A DNA stretch of 64,000 nt from Pseudoxanthomonas sp. JBR18 (GCF_028198165.1 NZ_CP116339.1:868001-932000); one strand, 5' to 3'. Shown: positions 1 to 8,791, counted from the first letter of the stretch. Notes: generated by a model not told the origin, from the letters alone. Numbers and translations: made by a program.

Positions 1-482
1 TCGGCGAAGGCCCATACGAAGGACATCATCAGTCCCGCCGCCGCGGGGCTGGCCAGGCCGACAAACCAGCGCTTGTCCACCGTGGCGACCTGGGTATTGA
101 AGCGCGCCAGGCGCAGCGCCGCGCAGGCTGCGTAGAGGAAGGCCACCGCCCAGCCAACCCGGCCCATCGTCGCCCCGTCCAGGGTCAGCGAGGACAGCGA
201 CCAGTGGTACATGACCAGCGCCGGGGCCATGCCGAAGCTGACCAGGTCGGCCAGGGAGTCGTACTGCACTCCGAAATCGCTGCTGGTGCCGGTCAGGCGC
301 GCCACGCGCCCGTCCACGCCATCCATCAGGCCGGCGATGAACACCGCGATGGCCGCATGCACGAATTCGGCATTGGCCGCCGAGATGATCGCGAAGAAGC
401 CGGAGAACAGCCCGGCCGTGGTGAACAGGTTGGGCAGCAGATAAATGCCGCGCGCGCGTTTGCGCTGGGGAAGCTGGTCCAT
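1..482 (-). CDS. pssA: CDP-diacylglycerol--serine O-phosphatidyltransferase (partial, C-terminus beyond window)
   Basis: Makes phosphatidylserine from CDP-diacylglycerol and L-serine, the first committed step to phosphatidylethanolamine, at the inner membrane. The reading frame opens at the ATG at 482 (MDQLPQRKRARGIYLLPNLF) and stays open to base 1, so about 160 residues are visible. The CDP-alcohol phosphatidyltransferase signature DG-x2-AR-x8-G-x3-D-x3-D is complete at about residues 55-77 (DGRVAR ... G ... D ... D). Hydrophobic segments flank it, as expected for this multi-spanning enzyme. The family is usually about 250 residues, so roughly the last third lies outside. It diverges from the DUF4124 gene that follows. 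PgsA shares the motif, but the N-terminal sequence favours PssA. Confidence 0.9.
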   Translation of the reverse strand, partial: MDQLPQRKRARGIYLLPNLFTTAGLFSGFFAIISAANAEFVHAAIAVFIAGLMDGVDGRVARLTGTSSDFGVQYDSLADLVSFGMAPALVMYHWSLSSLTLDGATMGRVGWAVAFLYAACAALRLARFNTQVATVDKRWFVGLASPAAAGLMMSFVWAFA

Positions 483-599
483 CCGTGCAGTTTAGCCTTG
501 CCGTGGCCCTGGCGCGCCTGTCCGCCCTTTCGGCTTGCCTTGCGGGCATCCGGGTGCTGCAATCCCCGCCGTTGCGCCCATCTCACGCGGAGTTGCCCG

Positions 600-1010
600 A
601 TGCGCCTGTCCACCTGCCTGATCCTGTCGGTCCTGCTGGCGTCTCCGCTGGCCCACGGCCAGAGCCTCTATCAGTGGAAAGACGCGCAGGGCGTCACCCA
701 CTACTCCGACACCCCGCCGGCGGGACGCAACCTCGAGGGCAAGCAGATCAACCGCGCCGATGCCCTGGCCCGTGGCGAGGCGCCGGCAGGTGCAGAAGCC
801 GCACCGGTCGAAAGCGCCCAGTGCGCCAGCGCCAAACTCAACCAGAAGATCCTGGCCAACAGCGCCCCGGTCCGGCAGATGGGCGCCGACGGCAAGCCCG
901 GCGCAGTGCTGACCGACGAGCAGCGCGCCAGCCAGCGCTCCCTGGCCGACGCGGCGGTCAAGGCCTACTGCACACCGGCCACCGCCGCGACGGATCCGTC
1001 CGGCGGCTGA
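600..1010 (+). CDS. secreted DUF4124 domain protein
   Basis: A 136-residue protein of unknown function. An N-terminal signal peptide (MRLSTCLILSVLLASPLAHG, probable cleavage after AHG) is followed directly by the DUF4124 core with the family pattern YQWKDAQGVTHYSDTPP, then a polar alanine-rich tail containing two cysteines. DUF4124 proteins are small periplasmic or envelope proteins whose role is not established. The start chosen is the ATG at 600, because only this start gives a signal peptide. A second gene with the same sequence pattern follows 4 bases downstream and is broken by a stop codon, so the two look like a tandem pair. Confidence 0.8.
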   Translation: MRLSTCLILSVLLASPLAHGQSLYQWKDAQGVTHYSDTPPAGRNLEGKQINRADALARGEAPAGAEAAPVESAQCASAKLNQKILANSAPVRQMGADGKPGAVLTDEQRASQRSLADAAVKAYCTPATAATDPSGG

Positions 1011-1014
1011 TCCG

Positions 1015-1263
1015 ATGCGGATCGGCTGGGCGATCCTGGCCGGCCTGGTCCTCGGCGGCGGACTGGCGTGGTGGCTCGGCCGCACCCCGCCCGGCCAGAC
1101 GCCCGATGCGCAGACCCGTCAGGCGCAGCCCCCGACGCTGTACCGCTGACGCGACGAGACCGGCACGCTGCAGATCACCCAGACCCCGCCGCCAAAGGGC
1201 CGCCCGTACCAGCGTGTCCCGCTCGACGGCGCCGGTGGCGACCGGGTCACCCCGCTGCATTAG
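1015..1263 (+). pseudogene. DUF4124-like membrane-anchored protein, interrupted by an in-frame TGA
   Basis: Reading from the ATG at 1015 gives an N-terminal membrane anchor ([20 protein letters not shown]), a proline/glutamine linker and then PTLYR, followed by TGA at 1147-1149. The same frame continues [20 protein letters not shown] to a TAG at 1261-1263. The downstream part matches the DUF4124 pattern of the preceding gene: YQWKDAQGVTHYSDTPP aligns with [16 protein letters not shown]. The stop therefore sits exactly where the family has tryptophan, and one base change (TGG to TGA) explains it. The intact protein would be about 82 residues. It may be a real nonsense mutation or a sequencing error. 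Confidence 0.7.
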
Positions 1264-1355
1264 CGGACCTCGCCGCCACGATGCCGGCGCGCCGGTCCGG
1301 CGCCGGGGCGCGGCAACTGGCAAAATGCCCGCTTTCCGCAAGCGATGCCTCCACG

Positions 1356-3056
1356 ATGCGCCTGTCGCAGTTCCATCTCCGCACCACCAAGGAAACCCCC
1401 TCCGACGCCGAGCTGGTCAGCCACCAGCTGATGCTGCGCGCCGGCATGATCCGCAAGCTGGCCTCCGGCCTGTATACCTGGTCGCCACTGGGGCTGCGCG
1501 TGCTGCGCAAGGTCGAGGCCATCGTGCGCGAGGAGATGAACCGCGCCGGCGCGCTGGAAGTGATCCTGCCGACCATCCAGCCGCGCGAGCTGTGGGAGGA
1601 GACCGGCCGCTGGAAGAAGTTCGGCCCGCAACTGCTCAAGGTGACCGATCGCAAGGAGCAGGCGTTCTGCTACGCGCCGACCGCCGAGGAAGTCATCACC
1701 GACTTCGCCCGCAACGAGCTGTCCAGCTACAAGCAGCTGCCGGTGAACTTCTACCAGATCAACACCAAGTTCCGCGACGAGATCCGTCCGCGTTTCGGCG
1801 TGATGCGTGCGCGCGAGTTCCTGATGAAGGACGCCTACTCCTTCCACCTCAGCGACGAAGACCTGACGCGCGAGTACCGCAACATGCATGCGGCCTACAC
1901 CCGCATCTTCAGCCGGCTGGGACTGGAGTTCCGCGCGGTGCTGGCCGACAGCGGCGCCATCGGCGGCGATGCCTCGCAGGAATTCCACGTGCTGGCCGGC
2001 TCGGGCGAGGACGCCCTGGCCTTCTCCACCGGCTCGGACTACGCGGCCAATGTCGAAGCGGCCGTGGCGGCCGAGCCTGCCCAGCGCCCGGCGCCGGCTG
2101 AAGACATGCGCCGGATCGAGACCCCGACCCAAAAGACCTGCGAGGCGGTGGCAGCGCTGATGGGCATCGCCTTGCAGCGCACGGTCAAGTCGATTGCCAC
2201 CATGACCGAGGACGGCTTCGTCCTGGTCCTGGTGCGTGGCGACCACGACGTCAACGAGATCAAGCTGGCCAAGGTGCCGGGCATGGCCGGCTACCGCATG
2301 GCCACCGAAGCCGAGATCCTCGATCATCTGGGCAGCGAACCGGGCTTCCTGGGCCCAATCGGGGCCGCCAGGCCGTTCCGCGTGGTGGCAGACCGCGACG
2401 TTGCCGCGCTGGCCGATTTCGTGGTCGGTGCCAACCAGCCGGGCTTCCATATCGCCGGAGTCAACTGGGGCCGCGACCTGCCCGAGCCGGACACCGTGGC
2501 CGACGTGCGCAGCGTGGTCGAGGGCGAGCCCGCCGCCGATGGCGGCCAGATCCGGCTCGCGCGCGGCATCGAGGTCGGCCATATCTTCCAGCTCGGCCGC
2601 CAATATGCCGAGGCGATGAACGCCACGGTGCTCGACGAGACCGGCAAGGCCGCGGTGATGTCGATGGGTTGCTACGGCATCGGCGTCTCACGCATCGTCG
2701 CCGCGGCGATCGAGCAGAACCACGACGCCAACGGCATCATCTGGCCCGATGCGATGGCGCCATGGCAGGTTGCGGTGTGCATGATCAATCCCAAGGGCGA
2801 CACGGCGGTCACCGAGGCCGCACAGGCGCTGCTTGCCGAACTGCAGGACGCGGGTCTGGACGCGGTGCTCGATGATCGCGGCCTGCGCCCGGGCGCGATG
2901 TTTGCCGATATCGAACTGATCGGCATTCCGCACCGGGTGGTGGTGTCCGAGCGCGGTCTGGCGGCCGGCACGTTTGAATATCGCGCGCGCCGTGCCGATG
3001 CGGCGGAAAACATCGACAAGGTCGCGTTGCTCGACCGTCTGAAACCGACCCGATAA
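1356..3056 (+). CDS. proS: prolyl-tRNA synthetase
   Basis: Charges tRNA-Pro with proline in the cytoplasm. The 566-residue length fits the bacterial-type ProRS, which carries an editing (INS) domain inserted between class II motifs 2 and 3. The N-terminus ([20 protein letters not shown]) is typical. The catalytic core includes [20 protein letters not shown], and a GHIFQLG element is followed by the C-terminal anticodon-binding domain. The ATG at 1356 is chosen because it begins at the conserved N-terminus; the frame stays open further upstream, but that stretch is low-complexity and overlaps the broken DUF4124-like gene. Confidence 0.96.
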   Translation: MRLSQFHLRTTKETPSDAELVSHQLMLRAGMIRKLASGLYTWSPLGLRVLRKVEAIVREEMNRAGALEVILPTIQPRELWEETGRWKKFGPQLLKVTDRKEQAFCYAPTAEEVITDFARNELSSYKQLPVNFYQINTKFRDEIRPRFGVMRAREFLMKDAYSFHLSDEDLTREYRNMHAAYTRIFSRLGLEFRAVLADSGAIGGDASQEFHVLAGSGEDALAFSTGSDYAANVEAAVAAEPAQRPAPAEDMRRIETPTQKTCEAVAALMGIALQRTVKSIATMTEDGFVLVLVRGDHDVNEIKLAKVPGMAGYRMATEAEILDHLGSEPGFLGPIGAARPFRVVADRDVAALADFVVGANQPGFHIAGVNWGRDLPEPDTVADVRSVVEGEPAADGGQIRLARGIEVGHIFQLGRQYAEAMNATVLDETGKAAVMSMGCYGIGVSRIVAAAIEQNHDANGIIWPDAMAPWQVAVCMINPKGDTAVTEAAQALLAELQDAGLDAVLDDRGLRPGAMFADIELIGIPHRVVVSERGLAAGTFEYRARRADAAENIDKVALLDRLKPTR

Positions 3057-3082
3057 AGCGCCCTGAAATGTCGGAATCGATA

Positions 3083-3108
3083 AAAAGGGGCCGTCCATTT
3101 ACGGCCCC
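3083..3108 (-). terminator. hairpin with T-tract on the minus strand
   Basis: GGGGCCGT (3087-3094) pairs with ACGGCCCC (3101-3108) around the loop CCATTT. Read on the minus strand the stem is followed by TTTTTA. Read on the plus strand no T-run follows. It lies just after proS, yet its orientation suits a leftward transcript starting near the H-NS gene; it may still help end proS mRNA. Confidence 0.45.
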
Positions 3109-3134
3109 GCCTTCCGACCGATGATTTGAAAAGT

Positions 3135-3164
3135 TTGAATCCAATTCGCAGTTTGGATTAGGAT
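3135..3164 (+). promoter_or_regulatory. predicted promoter of the H-NS-like gene with overlapping dyad
   Basis: TTGAAT (3135-3140) and TAGGAT (3159-3164) are separated by 18 bases in an AT-rich stretch. The dyad AATCCAA (3138-3144) / TTGGATT (3153-3159) overlaps both elements and could bind a regulator, perhaps the H-NS protein itself. Confidence 0.45.
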
Positions 3165-3220
3165 GGCCGCGCTCCGCCATGGACCGGCCGCATTCCCCTA
3201 TCCAAAATCGGAGTTATTCG

Positions 3221-3595
3221 ATGTCGATCGACCTGACCGGGCTGTCCCCGAAAGAACTCGCCTCGCTGATTACCCAGGCCCAGAAGCGCCAGACGGCCAT
3301 TGCCAAGCGCACGCCCATCACCAAGGTGCGCAGCCGCATCCTCAAATTCGCCAAGTCCGAGGGTTACAGCATCGACGAGCTGTTCGGGACCACCGGCGCC
3401 GCGCCGGCCCGTGGCAAGGCAGTCAAGAAGACCAGCACCGCTGGCCGCAAGCTGGGCAAGGTGGCACCGAAGTATCGCAACCCGGCCAATACCAAGGAAA
3501 CCTGGACCGGCCGTGGCAAGCAGCCGCGCTGGATGGCCGCCTACGTGGCAGCCGGCAAGAAGCCCGAGGATTTCCTGATCAAGGGCAAGAAGTAA
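3221..3595 (+). CDS. H-NS family nucleoid-associated protein (Xrv type)
   Basis: A 124-residue DNA-binding protein of the H-NS histone family, expected to bind AT-rich DNA and repress horizontally acquired genes. The N-terminal half (residues 1-45, LSPKELASLITQAQKRQ) is helical and would oligomerise. A flexible lysine/alanine linker follows. The C-terminal motif YRNPANTKETWTGRGKQPRW (about residues 86-105) matches the H-NS DNA-binding core (TWTGxGRxPxW). A ribosome-binding site (GGAG) lies about 8 bases before the ATG. Xanthomonads carry several such genes (xrvA, xrvB, xrvC); which one this is cannot be decided here. The low-GC glycan genes in this window are plausible targets, which is inference. 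Confidence 0.88.
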   Translation: MSIDLTGLSPKELASLITQAQKRQTAIAKRTPITKVRSRILKFAKSEGYSIDELFGTTGAAPARGKAVKKTSTAGRKLGKVAPKYRNPANTKETWTGRGKQPRWMAAYVAAGKKPEDFLIKGKK

Positions 3596-3625
3596 TACCC
3601 TCGATCCGGGCAAATCGGATTTCGG

Positions 3626-3655
3626 AAAAAACGCCGGTTATGCCGGCGTTTTTTT
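3626..3655. terminator. bidirectional Rho-independent terminator
   Basis: ACGCCGG (3631-3637) pairs with CCGGCGT (3643-3649) around TTATG, with an A-run on the left and a run of seven T on the right. It lies between the convergent H-NS-like gene and the ThrE-like gene and can serve both. Confidence 0.9.
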
Positions 3656-3670
3656 ATGGCCCACCCGGTC

Positions 3671-4909
3671 CTAAAGTGCCTTGCGCGCCGGGACCAGGAG
3701 ATTGCCAAACAATAGCCCGGCCACCAGCGCCATCAGGATCTGGAGCACCACCAGCAGGGTCGAATCGCTGCCCTGCCCACCCTGGACCAGGTTCATCAGA
3801 CCGCGCAGGCTGGCACTGCCGGGCACCAGCATGATGATGCCCGGCAGGCGGATCAACGCACCGGGCCGGTTGAGCCTGCGGGCGAACAGATTCCCCACGG
3901 CAGTCATCACCAGGGCGGACAGGAACAAGCCCACCGGCGATCCCCAGGCCTTGCCGGCGTAGCGCGAGATCAGGTAACCGCAGATCGCCGCGCCCATCAC
4001 CCAGACATAATCGCGTCGCTGGACCTTGAACAGCACGGCAAAGGCATAGGCACTGATCACCAGGGCCGCCCATTCCACCCAATCCGGCTGTGGACGCAGC
4101 GCGCGGACTTCCGGATACAGGTCCAGCAATTGCGCAAGGGTGACGGCGATGATGCTGCCCACGGTGAGCTTGATGACGGTCGTGGCCGCGCCGGCGAACC
4201 GCGCCGTCCCGGACACCCAGTGCTGGCTGGTCAGTTCGTTGAAGGCGTTGGTCAGGCTCATGCCCGGCAGCAGCACCACCAGCGAGGAAATGATCACCGT
4301 ATTGAGATTGAGCGGGGCGACCAGGCTGGAGACCAGAATCGCCACCAGGCCCGCCACCAGCGAAGCCACGGCGTCGGATGCCTCGCGCAGTTGCGGCCTG
4401 CGCTCGGACAATTGCGTCAGCAGGCCGATCAGCAGCCCGATCAGCGCGGCGGTGGCGATATCCAGCCACGGCAGCCGCCACAGGCCCGCAACGCCGCCGG
4501 ACGCCAGGCCGAAGGCGAGCACCTGCTTGAGCTGGAAGCTGCGCGACGGCACGCGGTCCAGCTCGCGCAGGGCCGCATGCCCTTCGGCCAGGCTCATCTC
4601 GCCGGTGGCCACCGCCTCGGTGATGCGATCGGCTTCGGAGAGCTTGCCCAGATCATTGTCGCCGGGTGCCAGGCGGATCACGCGCGTGGTGTCGCTGGCC
4701 CCCAGCGCGCGCTTGGGATCGCTGAAACTCAGGATCAGCCCGGTGGGATTGGACCAGGGCTCGCAATCCAGCCCGAGCCGCGCCGACAGCACCAGGATGC
4801 TGCCCTCCAGGCGCTGGGCGGTGGTGCCGTAGCGATGCAGGCGCGCGGCGATCTCGCAAACGAACGCGATGCGCTGGGCATAGGTGGCGGGTGCGGGCGG
4901 ACGTGGCAT
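3671..4909 (-). CDS. ThrE-type threonine/serine exporter family protein
   Basis: An inner-membrane protein of about 412 residues with a cytoplasmic N-terminal part of about 130 residues (ThrE_1, including the SxxxxxIRLAPGDNDLGKL region) followed by ten or so hydrophobic segments and the smaller C-terminal ThrE_2 domain. Both domains are in one chain, as in Corynebacterium ThrE, whereas many bacteria split them. By family it would export threonine and serine by proton antiport, but substrates differ and this is not shown here. The ATG at 4909 is preferred over a GTG at 4915; neither has a clear ribosome-binding site. It diverges from the EamA gene across a short region with a dyad. Confidence 0.82.
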   Translation of the reverse strand: MPRPPAPATYAQRIAFVCEIAARLHRYGTTAQRLEGSILVLSARLGLDCEPWSNPTGLILSFSDPKRALGASDTTRVIRLAPGDNDLGKLSEADRITEAVATGEMSLAEGHAALRELDRVPSRSFQLKQVLAFGLASGGVAGLWRLPWLDIATAALIGLLIGLLTQLSERRPQLREASDAVASLVAGLVAILVSSLVAPLNLNTVIISSLVVLLPGMSLTNAFNELTSQHWVSGTARFAGAATTVIKLTVGSIIAVTLAQLLDLYPEVRALRPQPDWVEWAALVISAYAFAVLFKVQRRDYVWVMGAAICGYLISRYAGKAWGSPVGLFLSALVMTAVGNLFARRLNRPGALIRLPGIIMLVPGSASLRGLMNLVQGGQGSDSTLLVVLQILMALVAGLLFGNLLVPARKAL

Positions 4910-4935
4910 CGGCACGACATCGGGGAGCTGGCCCT

Positions 4936-4967
4936 AGTGTAGGCGGGCGCGGGACTTCTCCTACACT
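4936..4967. promoter_or_regulatory. divergent intergenic dyad (possible operator)
   Basis: AGTGTAGG (4936-4943) and CCTACACT (4960-4967) form a perfect 8-base inverted repeat with a 16-base spacer between the divergent ThrE-like and EamA genes. Each arm read outward contains TACACT, which resembles a -10 element, but no good -35 lies at the right distance. Confidence 0.35.
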
Positions 4968-5017
4968 GACCGATTGTCCCCTTCGCCATGGTGCCCCGTG
5001 TCGCACGCCCAAACCGC

Positions 5018-5911
5018 ATGAACATCGGCCTGGGCGAAGCCATGGCCCTGGGCAGCGCGGCGACCTGGGCGTTCGGGGTGATCCTGGCGCGCCAGCTGGG
5101 TCGCAGCCTGCCGCCGGCGACGTTGAACCTGTTCAAGAACGGACTGGTCCTGCTGGTGCTGGCGCCGGTGGCATGGATCAGCACCGGCGGCGTGCTGCCC
5201 GCCCTGACTGGCACGCAGGTCGTGCTGGCGCTGGCCAGCGGGCTGATGGGCATCGCCGTGGCCGACACGCTGTACTTCAGGGCGCTCAACGAGCTGGGTG
5301 CCGGACGCATGGGCGTGGTGGGCAATCTCTACAGTCCGCTGGTCCTGCTGATGGGCTATCTGTTCCTGGGTGAGCGGCTGGGGCCGTGGCAGTGGCTGGG
5401 TTTCGCATTGGTCGCCGGCGGCGTGGCCCTGGTGGCACGACCACCAAAGCAGTGGCAGACCACACCAGCGCATACCGCGCGCGGGGTGCTCATCGGACTG
5501 ACGTCGATCGCACTGATGGCCGTCTCCATCGTGATGCTCAAGCATGTGCTGGAAGCCCAGCCATTGCTGTGGATCACCCTGGTGCGCCTGGCCGGCGCGG
5601 TCGCCGGGCTGGTCGCGCTCGCGGCGTGGCCGAAGACCCGTCGCCACTTCCGCTTCGATCCCAAACAGGTGCCATGGCCGCGGCTTCTGCTGGCCGCCCT
5701 GTGTGGCCAGGGCCTGTCGATGGTGCTGTGGCTGGGCGGTTACAAGTACGCGCCGGCGGCGGTGGCCGCCATCCTCAACGAATCGGCGTCGGTGTTCCTG
5801 GTGATCCTTGGCGCGGTATGGCTGCGTGAGCCGCTGGGACGGCGCGCGGTGGCCGGGGTGGCGCTCACCTTCACCGGCATAGCCTGTATGCTCGCGGCCA
5901 GACCGATATGA
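5018..5911 (+). CDS. EamA/DMT family transporter
   Basis: About 297 residues with two tandem EamA repeats (residues ~6-138 and ~152-290), giving ten membrane segments, the layout of the drug/metabolite transporter superfamily. The second repeat ends with the typical EPLGRRAVAGVALTFTGIAC. The substrate is unknown. An alternative ATG at 4988 would add ten residues; the ATG at 5018 starts directly before the first membrane repeat. Its stop overlaps the start of the MlaE gene (ATGA), so it is probably the first gene of the Mla-like operon, although a link to lipid transport is not established. Confidence 0.85.
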   Translation: MNIGLGEAMALGSAATWAFGVILARQLGRSLPPATLNLFKNGLVLLVLAPVAWISTGGVLPALTGTQVVLALASGLMGIAVADTLYFRALNELGAGRMGVVGNLYSPLVLLMGYLFLGERLGPWQWLGFALVAGGVALVARPPKQWQTTPAHTARGVLIGLTSIALMAVSIVMLKHVLEAQPLLWITLVRLAGAVAGLVALAAWPKTRRHFRFDPKQVPWPRLLLAALCGQGLSMVLWLGGYKYAPAAVAAILNESASVFLVILGAVWLREPLGRRAVAGVALTFTGIACMLAARPI

Positions 5912-7026
5912 AGCCGCCCGCACAGACACAGCCCGAGGTCCGCATCGACCCGGCCGAGCCCACGCGGGCACGGTTGATGGGCAGCTGGACCCTGGCCTGC
6001 GCCCTGGATGTGGGCGAGCAGCTGGCGAAGATCCCCGAGGACGCCACCACGCTGGATGCCACCGAGGTCTCGCGCATCGATTCGGCCGGTGTCCTGGCGC
6101 TGCTGCGGCACGCGGCACGCCGCGACCTGCCGCTGGAGAGCCTGCAGTTCCGGCAGGACCACCAGGCGCTGGTGTCCAGCATCGAGGACGTGGTCGACGA
6201 CCGCCCCAGGAAGAAACGCGATCTGGGCTTCCTGGCCGCCCTGAGCCGCCTGGGCGAGCGCGTCCACGACAACGGTCGCGAGATCATGGCGCTGGTGAGC
6301 TTCACCGGCGAAAACCTGGTCAAGCTGCTGCGCATCCTGCACGCGCCGCGTCGCCTGCGCCTGACCGCCACGGTGCACCACATGGAGCAGGTCGGCCTGG
6401 ATGCCCTGCCGCTGGTGGCGCTGCTGTCCTATCTGGTGGGCGCGGTGATCGCCTTCCTCGGCTCGACGATCCTGCGCGACTTCGGCGCGGAGATCTATGT
6501 GGTCGAACTGGTGTCCATCGCCTTCCTGCGCGAGTTCGCGGTGCTGTTGACCGCCATCGTGCTGGCCGGGCGTACCGCCAGTGCCTTCACCGCCCAGATC
6601 GGCGCAATGAAGAGCCGCGAAGAGGTCGACGCGATCCGCACGCTGGGCCTGGACCCGATCGACCTGCTGGTCCTGCCGCGCCTGATCGCGCTGCTGGTGA
6701 CCCTGCCGCTGCTGACCTTCGTGGCGATGATGGCCGGCCTGGCCGGCGGCATCACCGTGGGCGCCTTTGACCTGGGCATCCCGCCGCAGATGTACATCGG
6801 CCGCCTGCACGACACCATCGAACTGCGACACATGCTGGTTGGCCTGTCCAAGGCGCCGGTGTTTGCCCTGGTCATCGGCTTGATCGGCTGCCTGCAGGGG
6901 CTGCAGGTGGAAGGCACCGCGCAATCGGTCGGCGAACGCACCACCTCCTCGGTGGTGCAATGCATCTCGCTGGTGATCATCCTCGATGCGCTGGCGGCGC
7001 TGTGGTTCATGCAGGTGGGCTGGTGA
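5908..7026 (+). CDS. mlaE: MlaE-family ABC permease with N-terminal STAS domain
   Basis: Permease of a lipid-transport ABC system in the inner membrane, 372 residues. Residues 1-~95 form a STAS-like domain (DATEVSRIDSAGVLALLRHA) equivalent to the separate MlaB subunit of E. coli. The rest is the MlaE domain with about five to six membrane segments and the conserved stretches LVGAVIAFLG, TASAFTAQIGAMKSREEVDA and RTTSSVVQCI. MlaE works with MlaF and an MCE protein, which follow directly. Start and stop overlap the neighbours by a few bases, so translation is coupled. The fusion removes the need for a separate mlaB, and none is present nearby. Confidence 0.9.
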   Translation: MKPPAQTQPEVRIDPAEPTRARLMGSWTLACALDVGEQLAKIPEDATTLDATEVSRIDSAGVLALLRHAARRDLPLESLQFRQDHQALVSSIEDVVDDRPRKKRDLGFLAALSRLGERVHDNGREIMALVSFTGENLVKLLRILHAPRRLRLTATVHHMEQVGLDALPLVALLSYLVGAVIAFLGSTILRDFGAEIYVVELVSIAFLREFAVLLTAIVLAGRTASAFTAQIGAMKSREEVDAIRTLGLDPIDLLVLPRLIALLVTLPLLTFVAMMAGLAGGITVGAFDLGIPPQMYIGRLHDTIELRHMLVGLSKAPVFALVIGLIGCLQGLQVEGTAQSVGERTTSSVVQCISLVIILDALAALWFMQVGW

Positions 7027-7028
7027 GC

Positions 7029-7847
7029 ATGCAGGCCGACCAAGTCGAGACCACGCAGCCCGAAACCGGATCCGACACGGACGACGACGCGGTGATCCGC
7101 GTGCGCGGGCTGGTGAACCGCTTCGGCGCACAGACCGTGCATGACGGGTTGGACCTGAGCGTGCGCCGCGGCGAGATCATCGGCGTGGTCGGCGGGTCGG
7201 GGACCGGCAAATCGGTGCTGATGCGTACCATCCTGGGGTTGCAGATCCCCGAGGCCGGGCAGATCGAGGTCCTGGGCGTGGATGCCCGCACCGGACGCCG
7301 CGCGGCGCGCCAGCACATCGAGCGCAATACCGGCGTGCTGTTCCAGGACGGCGCGCTGTTCTCCTCGCTGACGGTAGGCGAGAACGTGCAGCTGCCGCTG
7401 AAGGAGAACCACCCCGAGCTGCCGGACACCTTCCGCTACGAGCTGGCCTTGCTGAAGGTGAAGTTGGCGGGGCTGCCGGCCGATACGGTGAGCAAGCTGC
7501 CCTCGCAGCTGTCCGGCGGCATGCGCAAGCGCGCCGGCCTGGCTCGCGCCCTGGCGCTGGATCCGCCGCTGCTGTTCCTGGACGAACCCACCGCCGGCCT
7601 GGACCCGATCGGCGCGGCCGCCTTCGACCGGTTGATCAAGACCCTGCAGGGAGCCCTGGGACTGACGGTCTTCCTCATCACCCATGACCTGGACACCCTG
7701 TACGCTATCTGCGACCGGGTGGCCGTGCTGGCCGATAAGCGCGTGATCGCCACCGCGCCCCTGGCCGAGATCGAACAACTGGACCACCCCTGGATCCAGG
7801 ACTACTTCCACGGGCCGCGCGCACGGGCTGCGCGCGACGCGCGTTAA
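7029..7847 (+). CDS. mlaF: MlaF-type ABC transporter ATP-binding protein
   Basis: Cytoplasmic ATPase, 272 residues, that powers MCE/MlaE lipid transport. Walker A GGSGTGKS, the ABC signature LSGGMRKRAGLARAL, Walker B LLFLDEPTAGLDP and the H-loop ITHDLDT are all present and in order. The SGGM(R/Q)KR(A/V) form of the signature is characteristic of the MlaF subfamily. The start is uncertain: an ATG at 7029 or a GTG at 7023 that overlaps the mlaE stop (GTGA). An acidic tail-like N-terminus precedes the ATPase fold. Confidence 0.92.
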   Translation: MQADQVETTQPETGSDTDDDAVIRVRGLVNRFGAQTVHDGLDLSVRRGEIIGVVGGSGTGKSVLMRTILGLQIPEAGQIEVLGVDARTGRRAARQHIERNTGVLFQDGALFSSLTVGENVQLPLKENHPELPDTFRYELALLKVKLAGLPADTVSKLPSQLSGGMRKRAGLARALALDPPLLFLDEPTAGLDPIGAAAFDRLIKTLQGALGLTVFLITHDLDTLYAICDRVAVLADKRVIATAPLAEIEQLDHPWIQDYFHGPRARAARDAR

Positions 7848-7864
7848 TTGCGGAGCACAGGCAT

Positions 7865-8791
7865 TTGGAAACCAAGGCCAATTACGTCCTGATCGGCGCC
7901 TTCACCATCGTGGTGGGCATCGGCCTGCTGCTGTTCGGGCTGTGGGCGGCCAAGTATTCGTCCGAGCGCAGCTGGCAGCAGTACCAGGTGGTGTTCCGAG
8001 AGGCGGTGACCGGCCTGAGCGTGGGCAGCCCGGTGCAGTACAACGGCATCGCCGTCGGTTCGATCACCAAGCTCTCCCTGGCCCCCAACGATCCCAGCCA
8101 GGTGATCGCCCAGATCCGCGTGGATTCCAATACCCCGGTCAAGACCGACACCACGGCCAAGCTGGCGATCACCAGCCTGACCGGGCCGACCATCATCCAG
8201 CTCAGCGGCGGCACGCCGGGCAGCAAGGAACTGGTGGACGTGGACAAGCGCGACGCGCCGGTGATCCGCACCAGTCCCTCGGCCCTGCAGAACATCACCG
8301 ACACCGCCAACCGCATCGTCGAGAAGATGGACCAGGTCCTGAGCGACGAGAACGTGGCCGCGATTTCGGGCACGTTGCAGAACCTGCAGAAGATCAGCAA
8401 CGACCTGTCCGACCGCCAGGCCGGCGTGCAGGCGCTGCTGGTCTCCGCGCGCGACGCCGCGCAAAGCCTGGACGCCACCCTGAAGACCGCCAACGGGACC
8501 CTGGCCGACCTGGACCAGAACGTGGTCAAGCAGTTGCCGGCCACGCTGGACAAGCTGGACGCGGCCCTGGCCAAGCTGGACTCGGCCGCCGGCAACGCCG
8601 ACGCGATCATGGGTGAGAACCGGCAGGCCATCAACAGCTTCGCCAATGACGGCCTGGGCCAGCTCGGGCCGACCCTGAACGAGTTGCGCGGCCTGATACG
8701 CGACCTGCGCCGCGTCAGCGACCGGCTCGAAGGCAACCCTGCGCGCTACCTGCTCGGCCGTGACGCACCCAAGGAGTTCGAACCCAAATGA
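7865..8791 (+). CDS. mlaD: MlaD-type MCE domain lipid-transport protein
   Basis: A periplasmic lipid-binding subunit anchored by one N-terminal membrane helix (METKANYVLIGAFTIVVGIG), 308 residues. The MCE domain spans about residues 40-118 (VVFREAVTGLSVGSPVQYNG; GPTIIQLSGG). A long helical C-terminal region follows (residues ~130-290), which is much longer than E. coli MlaD (about 183 residues) and resembles MCE proteins that form longer channels. Translation starts at TTG (7865) with GGAG 9 bases upstream. Its stop overlaps the start of the downstream lipoprotein gene (ATGA). Confidence 0.9.
   Translation: METKANYVLIGAFTIVVGIGLLLFGLWAAKYSSERSWQQYQVVFREAVTGLSVGSPVQYNGIAVGSITKLSLAPNDPSQVIAQIRVDSNTPVKTDTTAKLAITSLTGPTIIQLSGGTPGSKELVDVDKRDAPVIRTSPSALQNITDTANRIVEKMDQVLSDENVAAISGTLQNLQKISNDLSDRQAGVQALLVSARDAAQSLDATLKTANGTLADLDQNVVKQLPATLDKLDAALAKLDSAAGNADAIMGENRQAINSFANDGLGQLGPTLNELRGLIRDLRRVSDRLEGNPARYLLGRDAPKEFEPK

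Noticed and set aside
485..2101. Long plus-strand open frame (538 codons) overlapping proS
   Set aside because: Arginine/proline/alanine-rich shadow of the high-GC DUF4124 and proS genes; no domain or signal.
1260..2603. Long minus-strand open frame (447 codons) opposite proS
   Set aside because: Antisense shadow of proS, with typical histidine/glycine-rich composition and no ribosome-binding site.
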